DNA from: WS-2 sp036507005
GTDB lineage: Bacteria; Eisenbacteria; RBG-16-71-46
Assembly (NCBI GenBank): GCA_036507005.1
Contig: DASXQT010000055.1
Span: 30,390-94,389, forward strand
Length of the DNA: 64,000 nt
Direction: 5' to 3'
In this document: positions 57,577 to 64,000 of the stretch, one piece after another
How positions within the stretch are numbered: the stretch's first letter is position 1
How the letters are laid out: every line of letters begins with the position of its first letter
Notes under the pieces: model-generated
What the model was told of the DNA's origin: nothing
What the model saw: only the letters and a program-made list of their open reading frames with translations
The model's database searches: none
Made by a program: the position numbers and the translations under genes

Positions 57577-57606
57577 TTGGACACCCTCTCGGGGCGCTCC
57601 TAGAAT
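57577..57606 (+). promoter_or_regulatory. Predicted promoter of the TPR protein gene
   Basis: TTGGAC (57577-57582), an 18-nt spacer and TAGAAT (57601-57606). The leader to ATG 57723 would be about 110 nt. Confidence 0.5.
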
Positions 57607-57722
57607 GGGGCGACACGATGCTCCTGGACCGGGGCCGCCGCCGTACGGCGGGAGGCCGCGGTCCCGCCGGGACCCGGGACCGCACGCACGACCTGACGAC
57701 CGGGGAAGCGGGGGAAAGCTCG

Positions 57723-58364
57723 ATGACCGGCAGAACCATCTGGATCGCATGCCTCCTCGGCGGGCTCGCCGCGCCGCCGGCCTTCGCCTCGTTCGGCGGC
57801 TCGAAGAGCGAGGAGCCGCCGCGGCCCGAGACCGGGATCAGCTCGGTCTCGCTCACGCCCCGGCAGGAGGCCGAGCGGCTCTACGCCGACGCCTACGACG
57901 AGATCACGAAGGCCAAGAAGGATCTCGAGGAGGGCAAGGAGAAGAACGCCGCGAAGAAGTTCAAGAAGGCGCTCGACCGCGGCGAGCGTGCGGTGAGCTT
58001 CGACGCCAAGTACCACGAGGCCTGGAACCTGGTCGGCTACGCCGCGCGCAAGCTCAAGGACTACGACCGCGCGCTCGCCGCCTACGAGAAGTGCCTGGCG
58101 CTCAAGCCCGACTACGCTCCCGCGCGCGAGTACCTGGGCGAGGCCTACGTGGAGCTGGGCAAGCTGGACAAGGCGCACGAGCAGCTCGCCTGGCTGGAGC
58201 GCGCCGCGGCGGCCACCACCGAGGCGCGCGACCTCAAGAAGGCAATCGCCGACTACGAGGCCGCCCACGGCGCGCCGGCCGACGCCGGCAAGGCCGGAGC
58301 GCCCGCCGACAGCAGCCAGGCGGCGCCCGCCGACACCAGCGCTTCCGGGCACGGCGGGAGGTAG
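57723..58364 (+). CDS. Exported TPR protein of unknown function
   Basis: A 213-residue protein with a signal peptide cleaved near AFASF. Residues about 50-160 form three tetratricopeptide units: a Lys/Glu-rich first helix pair (EITKAKKDLEEGKEKNAAKK), then AWNLVGYAARKLKDYDRALAAYEKCL and YLGEAYVELGKLDKAHEQLAW. The last 40 residues are Ala/Pro/Asp-rich and probably disordered. It most likely acts as a periplasmic protein-interaction adaptor. GGGGGAAAG lies before the ATG. It diverges from the MalT-like regulator and ends at a hairpin shared with yceI. Confidence 0.82.
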   Translation: MTGRTIWIACLLGGLAAPPAFASFGGSKSEEPPRPETGISSVSLTPRQEAERLYADAYDEITKAKKDLEEGKEKNAAKKFKKALDRGERAVSFDAKYHEAWNLVGYAARKLKDYDRALAAYEKCLALKPDYAPAREYLGEAYVELGKLDKAHEQLAWLERAAAATTEARDLKKAIADYEAAHGAPADAGKAGAPADSSQAAPADTSASGHGGR

Positions 58365-58399
58365 GCGCTCCCGGCGGCTCCGGGCGGCCGGAAACGCAG

Positions 58400-58427
58400 C
58401 GGCCCCCGGAAAGGAACCCGGGGGCCG
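58400..58427. terminator. Bidirectional hairpin between TPR and YceI genes
   Basis: CGGCCCCCGG (58400-58409) pairs perfectly with CCGGGGGCCG (58418-58427) around an 8-nt A/G-rich loop. Confidence 0.65.
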
Positions 58428-58466
58428 AATGCATCTCCGCCCGACAGGCTTGGCCTTCGAGTCCGG

Positions 58467-59120
58467 CTAGGGCTTCTTTCCCGCGGGCGGCACCACGTTC
58501 GCCTTCTCCGCTTCCACCTTGACCGCCTCCACCCCGAGGTTGATCTGCACATCGTCCCCGAGCATCGTGCCGCCCTGGTCGAGCACCTTGTTCCACGTGA
58601 CGTTGTAGTCCTGGCGGTTGATCGTCGTGGTGGCCTCGAAGCCGGCGCGATAGCCGGCCGGGCGCCCGCCGACGTCCACTTTGCCCGCGCCCAGGAAGTG
58701 CGCGTCGAGCACTACCGGCTTGGTGATGCCGCGGATCGTGAGGTTGCCCGCGATCGCGAGCTTCCCGTTCTCACCCGGCGTCACCTTGGTGCTCTTGAAG
58801 GTGATGGTGGTGAAGCTGTCCGCGGCGAAGAAGTCGCCGGAGCGAAGGTGCTTGTCGCGCCTTTCGTTGTTGGTGAAGATGCTCGTGGCTTGAATCGTGA
58901 CGTCGACCGACGAGTTCGCCATGTTCTGCTCGTCGAGCTGAACGGTGCCGGCGAAGTCGTTGAAGCGCCCCGGCACCCGCGAGAAGAAGTGGCGGATGCT
59001 GAAGCCCACCTCGGAGTGCGCCAGGTCGATCTCGAACGGCACCGGGGCGGCGGACAGCGGCGCGGCCAGGGCGAGCAGCGCCGCGGCCATCAGCATAGGG
59101 ACGACAGCCAGTCGCTTCAT
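58467..59120 (-). CDS. YceI family periplasmic protein
   Basis: A 217-residue lipocalin-like protein. A signal peptide ends at PLSAAPVPFE. The YceI pattern follows: IDLAHSEVGFSIRHFFSRVPGRF-type first strands, SVDVTIQATSIFTNNERRDKHLRS, FDTTIxFKS-like FTTITFKSTKV and the final GDDVQINLGVEAVK. The family binds polyisoprenoid lipids in a beta-barrel; some members respond to base or acid stress. A short C-terminal Lys-rich tail is atypical but small. AAGGAGAGAAACCGCTC gives a strong ribosome site. The gene stands alone and converges with the TPR gene. Confidence 0.93.
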   Translation of the reverse strand: MKRLAVVPMLMAAALLALAAPLSAAPVPFEIDLAHSEVGFSIRHFFSRVPGRFNDFAGTVQLDEQNMANSSVDVTIQATSIFTNNERRDKHLRSGDFFAADSFTTITFKSTKVTPGENGKLAIAGNLTIRGITKPVVLDAHFLGAGKVDVGGRPAGYRAGFEATTTINRQDYNVTWNKVLDQGGTMLGDDVQINLGVEAVKVEAEKANVVPPAGKKP

Positions 59121-59314
59121 GAGCGGTTTCTCTCCTTGCTATGGGGTGACGTGATCCAGGTCGGGGTGCGGACGCTCCGGCCGTGGGGCGCGGCGCATGG
59201 TCCGGAGCCTGCCAATCCTGGCGCCGCCGGGGAATCTCGCGCCCAACGCTTGGACGCGCACCGGCCCTCGGCGGCGCCGCGGGGCCCCGCATTCTTTGCC
59301 GGGACTTGACCGGC

Positions 59315-59343
59315 TTGAGGCCCGCCGCGCGCACGGTTAGCAT
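59315..59343 (+). promoter_or_regulatory. Promoter giving a probably leaderless zincin mRNA
   Basis: TTGAGG (59315-59320), a 17-nt spacer and TAGCAT (59338-59343). The GTG start is 9 nt beyond the -10 box and has no ribosome site. Confidence 0.5.
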
Positions 59344-59352
59344 CCACCCTCC

Positions 59353-60366
59353 GTGTCCCGCTTCGAACAGACCCCGCCCGACGTCCGCGAGCTGCTCGGC
59401 AAGCGCATCAGCCAGCTCGGACTCAAGCTCGAGGGCTCGCCGGTCGAGCGCTTCGTGATCCAGCTCCACCGCGAGCTGGAGAGTAAGGGGCTCAAGCGCT
59501 TCAAGCCGGTCTGCTACCTCACCGACGAGTGGGGCTGCCCCGACGGCCAGCCGGTGATCGGGATCCCGTTCTACCTGGCCGATCCCAAGCTCGCGCGCCT
59601 CGAGCGCGAGATGAACGATCTCGAGGACGACCGCGAGATCATGATGTACATGCGGCACGAAGCCGGGCACGCGTTCAACTACGCCTACCGCCTCTACGCC
59701 TCGCCGGAGTGGCGCAAGCAGTTCGGTCCCTACAACCGGCGCTACCGCGACCACTATCGGCCGCTGCCGTTCAGCCGCAAGTACGTCCGCCACATCGCGG
59801 GCTGGTACGCGCAGAAGCATCCCGACGAGGACTTCGCCGAGACCTTCGCGGTGTGGCTCACGCCGCGCTCGGTGTGGCGTCGCAAGTACAAAGGGTGGCC
59901 TGCCATGCGGAAACTGCGCTATGTTGATCTGGTGGCGCGCCGGGTGCGGGAGCAGGATCCGGTGGTTTCGGGCGGGGATTTCGACCGCACCGTGGACGAC
60001 ATGAAGCTCACGGTGGAGCAGTTCTACCGCCGCCTGTCGCGCCAGAACGGGGCCGCGGTCAACGTGGCGCTCGAGGCCGACCTGACCGATCTCTTCCTCC
60101 CGCGGGGCCGCCGGCGCAAGGGGATCCGTCCCGCGTGGGAGATGGTCGAGGAGAACCGCCTGCCGCTGACCGACAAGATCACCTACTGGACGGGGGTGAA
60201 GCGCTCGCTGGTGCGCGCGCTGATCGAGCGCATCCTCCGCACCTGCCGGGAGCTCGAGCTGTACGTGGACTCGGCGCGCGAGTCCGCCACCCTGGTCGAG
60301 CTGACGGCGTACGGCACGACGCTGGCGATGAACTACCTGACCCGGGGGAGATTCGTGCAGAGCTGA
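59353..60366 (+). CDS. Putative cytoplasmic zinc metallopeptidase (zincin)
   Basis: A 337-residue protein without signal or membrane segments. HEAGH (102-106) supplies two zinc ligands and the catalytic Glu; DFAETFAVWL (about 158-167) offers a Glu as third ligand, a pattern seen in gluzincins. The surrounding RHEAGHAFNYAYRLY and WPAMRKLRYV are typical of a poorly studied bacterial family annotated as putative zinc-binding metallopeptidase. The gene is followed 50 bp later by an ATP-grasp ligase, a pairing that suggests modification of a peptide or peptidoglycan-like substrate. It starts with GTG and probably lacks a leader. Confidence 0.82.
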   Translation: MSRFEQTPPDVRELLGKRISQLGLKLEGSPVERFVIQLHRELESKGLKRFKPVCYLTDEWGCPDGQPVIGIPFYLADPKLARLEREMNDLEDDREIMMYMRHEAGHAFNYAYRLYASPEWRKQFGPYNRRYRDHYRPLPFSRKYVRHIAGWYAQKHPDEDFAETFAVWLTPRSVWRRKYKGWPAMRKLRYVDLVARRVREQDPVVSGGDFDRTVDDMKLTVEQFYRRLSRQNGAAVNVALEADLTDLFLPRGRRRKGIRPAWEMVEENRLPLTDKITYWTGVKRSLVRALIERILRTCRELELYVDSARESATLVELTAYGTTLAMNYLTRGRFVQS

Positions 60367-60416
60367 GCGGTCTCCCCGGGTGGTCCACGCGGGGAGCCCG
60401 CCGGCGAGGGAACGCA

Positions 60417-61439
60417 ATGGCCAAGCTGCGAATCGGCGTGATGTTCGACTTCTGGTGGGACGACGAGGGCAAGCATGCCGGCGCCGCCCGCCCGCCGCGG
60501 AAGTCCGCCGACGAGGACGTCCAGGAGGTCTACGAGGCGCTCAAGAAGGCGGGGCACAACCCCGTCTACCTGCGCCTCGACGGCACTCCCCAGAGCCTGC
60601 TCGAGCTCGCGCAGTCCGAGACCGACCTGGTCTTCAACCTGGTCGAGTCGTTCGGGGGCGACGACAGCTGCGACTTCAACGTCGCCGCCTACCTCGAGCT
60701 GCTGGGCCGCAAGTTCACGGGCGCGAGCGCGCGCGGGCTCTACCTAGCCCAGGACAAGGCGCTCGCCAAGAAGATCTTCGCCTTCCACGGCATCCACACG
60801 CCGTACTTCGCCACTGTCTACCGCGGGCGCACCGAGCACTCGCACGACATCCAGTTCCCGGTGATCGTGAAGCCCGCGCGCGAGGACGGCTCGATCGGCA
60901 TCCACTTCGGCGCCGTGTGCGGCTCGATCAAGGAGCTGATGGAGCGCATCGACTACATCCACGCCCAGTTCGACACCCCGGCCCTGATCGAGGAGTACAT
61001 CGAGGGCCGCGAGCTCTACGTCGCGGTGCTCGGCAACGACAAGCCCGAGGCGCTTCCGATCGTGGAGCTCGACCTCTCGCAGCTCCCCAAGGGCACGCCG
61101 CGGATTGCGGGCAGCGAGGTGAAGTGGGAGGAGGACACCCAGGCCTACAAGAAGACTTGGCCGTTCCTTCCCGAGGACCTCGACGAGGACCTGGTGGCGC
61201 GCATCCAGGACACCGCGGTGCAGGCGTTCCAGGCGCTCCAGCTCCGCGACTACGGGCGCATCGATTTCCGCCTCGCCGCGGACGGCACGATCCACGTGCT
61301 CGAGGTCAACCCCAATCCCTACCTGCTGCCGACCGCCGAGTTCGCCCTGGCGGCGAAGAAGGCGGGCCGTCCCTTCCCGCAGCTCATCGAGCGCATCGTC
61401 GAGGTGGCGCTGGCGCGCTACTCGAACGGGAATTCGTAG
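60417..61439 (+). CDS. ATP-grasp ligase related to D-alanine-D-alanine ligase
   Basis: A 340-residue ATP-grasp enzyme. The N-domain opens MAKLRIGVMFDFWWDDEGKH and has LVFNLVESFGGDD, equivalent to the substrate loop of Ddl. The ATP-grasp core has VIVKPAREDGSIGI (about 152-165), EEYIEGRELYVAVLG and the metal site RIDFRLAADG...HVLEVNPNPYL, whose Asp/Glu/Asn residues bind Mg-ATP. It would join a carboxylate to an amine. True Ddl normally keeps a different third motif (NTxPG.T), whereas this has NPNPYLLPT, so it is likely a Ddl-like amino-acid or peptide ligase. GAGGGAACGCA precedes the ATG. It is co-directional with the zincin. Confidence 0.88.
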   Translation: MAKLRIGVMFDFWWDDEGKHAGAARPPRKSADEDVQEVYEALKKAGHNPVYLRLDGTPQSLLELAQSETDLVFNLVESFGGDDSCDFNVAAYLELLGRKFTGASARGLYLAQDKALAKKIFAFHGIHTPYFATVYRGRTEHSHDIQFPVIVKPAREDGSIGIHFGAVCGSIKELMERIDYIHAQFDTPALIEEYIEGRELYVAVLGNDKPEALPIVELDLSQLPKGTPRIAGSEVKWEEDTQAYKKTWPFLPEDLDEDLVARIQDTAVQAFQALQLRDYGRIDFRLAADGTIHVLEVNPNPYLLPTAEFALAAKKAGRPFPQLIERIVEVALARYSNGNS

Positions 61440-61451
61440 CGGGGGCAGCGC

Positions 61452-62273
61452 CTAGCGCAGGACGCTCACCGTGCGCATCGCGGTCACCTCGCCGGCCCGG
61501 AGGCGCACGACGTAGAGCCCCGAGCGCACGCGCTCGCCCCGGTCGGACGCGCCGCGCCAGCGGAACGGGTGGTCGCCGGCGGCGAGCGGGCCGTCGTGGA
61601 GCAGCGCCACGCGGCGCCCTTCCGCGTCGAGCACCTCGACCCGCACCGCCTGCTCGCGCGGCACGCCGACCGCGAAGCTCGTCGCGCCCCCGAGGCTGGG
61701 GTTGGGCCACGGCGCGCGCGTGAAGCGCAGGCGCGTGGGCTGCGGTCCGTCCCGCACCGACGCGCTCCCCGACACGATGAGCACGCCGCGCATGCCGGGC
61801 TCGTGGAAGAAGCAGAAGAACTCGACAGTGTCGGGCGAGGTGAAGGTCGAATCGAACCAGGCGTGCTGCTCGTCGAGCAGGTAGTCGAAGCGGTTCCCCG
61901 CGTCGGGATCGGCCGAGTCCCTGCCGCTCGTGAGCGTGTGGAGCCCGGAGACCAGCAGCCAGCGCACCGTGGAGCCGGCCGTCACCACCAGCGTGTCGGT
62001 CTCGGTCGCGGGGTTGCCGTCCGAATCCCAGCGGTTCTCGAGGGCGCGGATCACGTAGGCGGGTGCCGCGCCGCCTCCGGGGGCCGCCGCCGGCCAGCGC
62101 GCGGCGGTGCGTCCGGCCGCGGTCTCGATGCGGAACCATCCAGGCCGGCCGTCGATCGCCTGGACATGGGCCGCGGAGGCGCAATGGCTGCCCGGGCCCG
62201 CCGCGGACGCAAGAGACGGGAAGATCAGCAGTGCGAGCGCTTGGAGCGCATGTCTGGTCGGAAACGCCGGCAT
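61452..62273 (-). CDS. Secreted cupredoxin with FlgD-like sorting domain
   Basis: A 273-residue exported protein. A signal peptide (1-24) is followed by a cupredoxin domain (about 70-170): TLVVTAGSTVRWLL, a His in GLHTLTSG and FFCFFHEPGMRG, giving type-1 copper ligands His, Cys, His and Met in CxxHxxxM spacing. The second half is a FlgD-like tail (PWPNPSLGG...GLYVVRLRAG), so this electron carrier is likely placed outside the outer membrane or on the surface. Its stop is only 12 bp from the convergent ATP-grasp gene. It contrasts with the periplasm-type cupredoxin lipoprotein at 9837-10235. Confidence 0.88.
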   Translation of the reverse strand: MPAFPTRHALQALALLIFPSLASAAGPGSHCASAAHVQAIDGRPGWFRIETAAGRTAARWPAAAPGGGAAPAYVIRALENRWDSDGNPATETDTLVVTAGSTVRWLLVSGLHTLTSGRDSADPDAGNRFDYLLDEQHAWFDSTFTSPDTVEFFCFFHEPGMRGVLIVSGSASVRDGPQPTRLRFTRAPWPNPSLGGATSFAVGVPREQAVRVEVLDAEGRRVALLHDGPLAAGDHPFRWRGASDRGERVRSGLYVVRLRAGEVTAMRTVSVLR

Positions 62274-62451
62274 GGTTCCTCGCGGTCCGGGCCGACCGGC
62301 CGGGCGCCATGACCGGCCGCAGACCGACCTCGAATCGCCATGGAATTGTACCGCGACGCCCGGAGCGGCTCTACGTCCGAAAAGCAGCCCCCAAGTTCAG
62401 CGAGCCTGAACCACGGCGGCACGGAATTCGTCATGATCGCAATGCCAAGCA

Positions 62452-62480
62452 TTGACATTGCCTTCGCGCCGTCGGAGAAT
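62452..62480 (+). promoter_or_regulatory. Predicted promoter of the CHRD protein gene
   Basis: Perfect TTGACA (62452-62457), a 17-nt spacer and GAGAAT (62475-62480), about 85 nt before the ATG. Confidence 0.55.
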
Positions 62481-62564
62481 CCCGCCGCGCAGACAGCTAG
62501 GGACGCATTTGCGTCCGCGGCCGCCACCCCGCTGTCTAGCTCACCCGAAGAGGAGGATACCCCC

Positions 62565-63053
62565 ATGCGCCTGCGCTTCCCGATCGTCTTCGCGTCCGCA
62601 ATGCTCGTCATGCTGGGTCCGATCGCTGCGCCCTGGGCCGACACCGGATTCTCGGTCAACCTCAATGGGGCTCAGGAAGTCCCGGCCAACGCCTCGCCGG
62701 GCACGGGCTCGGGCACGCTCGTGGTCAACGACGCCCAGACCCAGGTGACCTACAACATCACGTACCAGAACCTGACCTCGAACCGCAGCGCCCAGCACAT
62801 CCATGCGCCCGCGCCCGTCGGCCAGAACGCCGGCGTCGCAGTGGGGCTCTCGGCTACCGGCACGACCAGCGGGACCGTCTCGGGCGTGGCGGTCGTGACG
62901 ACGACGCTCGTGCGCTACATGGTGAACGACTCCGCCTACGTGAACATCCACACCGCCAACTTCCCCGGTGGCGAGATCCGCGGTCAGATCATGCTGGACC
63001 CGACCCCTACGCGGACCACGACCTGGGGGCGGATCAAGCAGCTCTTCCGCTAA
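62565..63053 (+). CDS. Secreted CHRD domain protein with C-terminal WGxIK tail
   Basis: A 162-residue exported protein. The signal peptide ends near PWADT. Nearly all of the mature chain is one CHRD domain: VNLNGAQEVPAN at its start, TYNITYQNLT, HIHAPAPVGQNAG in the middle and YVNIHTANFPGGEIRGQI at its end, as in chordin-like bacterial surface proteins. After a short Pro/Thr linker it ends in TTWGRIKQLFR, the third example in the window of the same decapeptide tail. AGAGGAGGATACCCCC is a strong ribosome site. It has its own promoter and a shared terminator. Confidence 0.9.
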   Translation: MRLRFPIVFASAMLVMLGPIAAPWADTGFSVNLNGAQEVPANASPGTGSGTLVVNDAQTQVTYNITYQNLTSNRSAQHIHAPAPVGQNAGVAVGLSATGTTSGTVSGVAVVTTTLVRYMVNDSAYVNIHTANFPGGEIRGQIMLDPTPTRTTTWGRIKQLFR

Positions 63054-63071
63054 CGCCCGTCCGAAGCGACG

Positions 63072-63100
63072 CGGGGCTCCGGCGACACGCCGGGGCCCCG
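63072..63100. terminator. Bidirectional hairpin between CHRD and symporter genes
   Basis: CGGGGCTCCGGC (63072-63083) pairs with GCCGGGGCCCCG (63089-63100), with one T-G pair, around a GACAC loop. Confidence 0.6.
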
Positions 63101-63105
63101 TTGCG

Positions 63106-64000
63106 CTATCCGGAGCCCGCGGGCGCCGCGCGCGCGGGCTCGCCGCGCGCCACGACCACCGCCGCCGCGAGGTCCCCGGTCACGTTGAGCGTGGTGCGGC
63201 ACATGTCGAGGAAGCGATCGACGCCCAGGATCATGCCGATGCCCTCGGGCGGCACGCCCACCAGCCCGAGGATCATCACCACCACCGGGATCGATCCGGC
63301 CGGGACCCCGGCCGTGCCGATGCCCCCCAGGATGCAGATGAAGACCACGGTGAGCTGCTGGGTGAGGCCGAGGTGCACGCCGTAGAACTGGGCGAGGAAG
63401 AGCACCGTGACGCCCTCGAAGAGCGCGGTGCCGTTCTGGTTCGCGGTCGAGCCGATCGTGAGCACGAAACGGCTCACGTGTGGCGGGAGCGCGAGGCGGC
63501 GCTCGGCGACCATCAGTGACGTGGGAAGCGTCGCGTTGCTCGAGGCGGTGGAAAAGGCGGTGAGCATCGCCTCGCGGATCGAGCGGAAGAAATGGAGCGG
63601 GCTCATGCCGCCGAGCCAGGCGACCGAGATCGAGTAGACCACGAACTGCTGGATCGCCAGTGCCAGCACCACGACCAGCACGTAGGCGCCGAGCTGGCGC
63701 AGCACCTCGTATCCGAGACGCGCGGTGAGCGTGAAGAGCAGGCACGCCACGCCGATCGGCGCGGCCTCGAGCACCAGTCCGAGCAATCGCATCACCACCT
63801 CGTAGAGACCCTGGAGCGCCTCTTCGAGCCGGCGCGCGGCCTCGGTGCGGGTGACGGCCAGCCCGGCTCCGAGGAAGAGCGCGAACACCATGACGGCCAG
63901 CATGTCGCCGTCGGCCATCGCCTTCACGACGTTGTTGGGGACGAGTCCGACCAGGAAGTCCACGCCGGTCGAGCCGGCCGCCGGGGCGGGAGCGGGGACG
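63106..64000 (-). CDS. Dicarboxylate/amino acid:cation symporter, C-terminal part
   Basis: The gene enters from the right edge; about 298 codons are visible. The sequence contains the DAACS (glutamate/dicarboxylate carrier) core: the hairpin-1 serine-rich FSTASSNATLPTS, the helix-7 NMDGT-equivalent TANQNGTALFEG, and hairpin 2 GIGTAGVPAGSIPV, followed by helix-8 VDRFLDMCRTTLNVTGD with the substrate Asp/Arg/Asn residues. It imports C4-dicarboxylates or acidic amino acids with Na+ or H+. NQNGTALFEG instead of NMDGTA places it in the group with altered cation-site residues. The N-terminal helices lie outside the window. The C-terminus ends Ala/Gly-rich. Confidence 0.92.
   Translation of the reverse strand, partial: VPAPAPAAGSTGVDFLVGLVPNNVVKAMADGDMLAVMVFALFLGAGLAVTRTEAARRLEEALQGLYEVVMRLLGLVLEAAPIGVACLLFTLTARLGYEVLRQLGAYVLVVVLALAIQQFVVYSISVAWLGGMSPLHFFRSIREAMLTAFSTASSNATLPTSLMVAERRLALPPHVSRFVLTIGSTANQNGTALFEGVTVLFLAQFYGVHLGLTQQLTVVFICILGGIGTAGVPAGSIPVVVMILGLVGVPPEGIGMILGVDRFLDMCRTTLNVTGDLAAAVVVARGEPARAAPAGSG

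Noticed and set aside
53729..58522. Long plus-strand open frame of about 1600 codons opposite the regulator
   Set aside because: It is a mirror of the MalT-like gene with no motif; the minus-strand protein has clear domains.

Overview
This is a very GC-rich, densely coded bacterial chromosome segment with no tRNA, rRNA, CRISPR array, insertion sequence or prophage that I can see. Five secreted proteins end in a FlgD-like beta-sandwich carrying the PNP motif that acts as a sorting tail in the Fibrobacteres-Chlorobi-Bacteroidetes (FCB) group. Outer-membrane barrels and lipoboxes indicate a two-membrane cell. SURF1, type-1 copper proteins and aconitase suggest aerobic respiration. The best guess is an uncultivated FCB-type lineage such as Candidatus Eisenbacteria; this is inference.

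Layout. 1-1144: end of an ABC-2 export pair. 1363-4902: cytochrome P450 and a fused L,D-transpeptidase/Mur-ligase. 5119-8395: secreted M43 metalloprotease and two secreted proteins of unknown function. 8433-15616: ispG, a cupredoxin lipoprotein, ettA, a small membrane protein, a CDGSH protein, SURF1 and a DUF885 peptidase. 15659-25553 (minus strand): eight tightly packed genes, almost all joined by 4-bp overlaps, encoding a barrel protein, a beta-propeller, a lipoprotein, three glycosyltransferases, an ABC exporter and a kinase-like protein; probably an envelope glycan or glycolipid system. 25826-31371: an RNA polymerase sigma factor, a soluble zinc-finger anti-sigma-like protein, a TPR-CHAT protease and a subtilisin lipoprotein. 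31478-34357: a large secreted protein with 182-residue repeats. 34599-38870: aconitase interrupted by a complete LAGLIDADG intein at an Fe-S ligand cysteine. 38941-45466: a membrane-anchored unknown, a SpoIIE-type phosphatase, a barrel protein, a Tat-signal GatC-like protein with its amidase, a lipoprotein and an HtrA protease. 45789-51266: two multi-spanning membrane proteins flanking a second aconitase-superfamily enzyme. 51283-57457: secreted subtilisin downstream of a MalT/SARP-type regulator. 57723-64000: TPR protein, YceI, a zincin/ATP-grasp pair, a cupredoxin with sorting tail, a CHRD protein and a dicarboxylate symporter cut by the window end.

Two patterns recur. Three unrelated secreted proteins end in the same decapeptide, [ST]WGxIKx[LI][YF]R, which may be a second class of sorting or anchoring tag. 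Many promoters share a TANNNT -10 box, and in several genes the start codon lies 7-9 nt beyond it, suggesting leaderless mRNAs.
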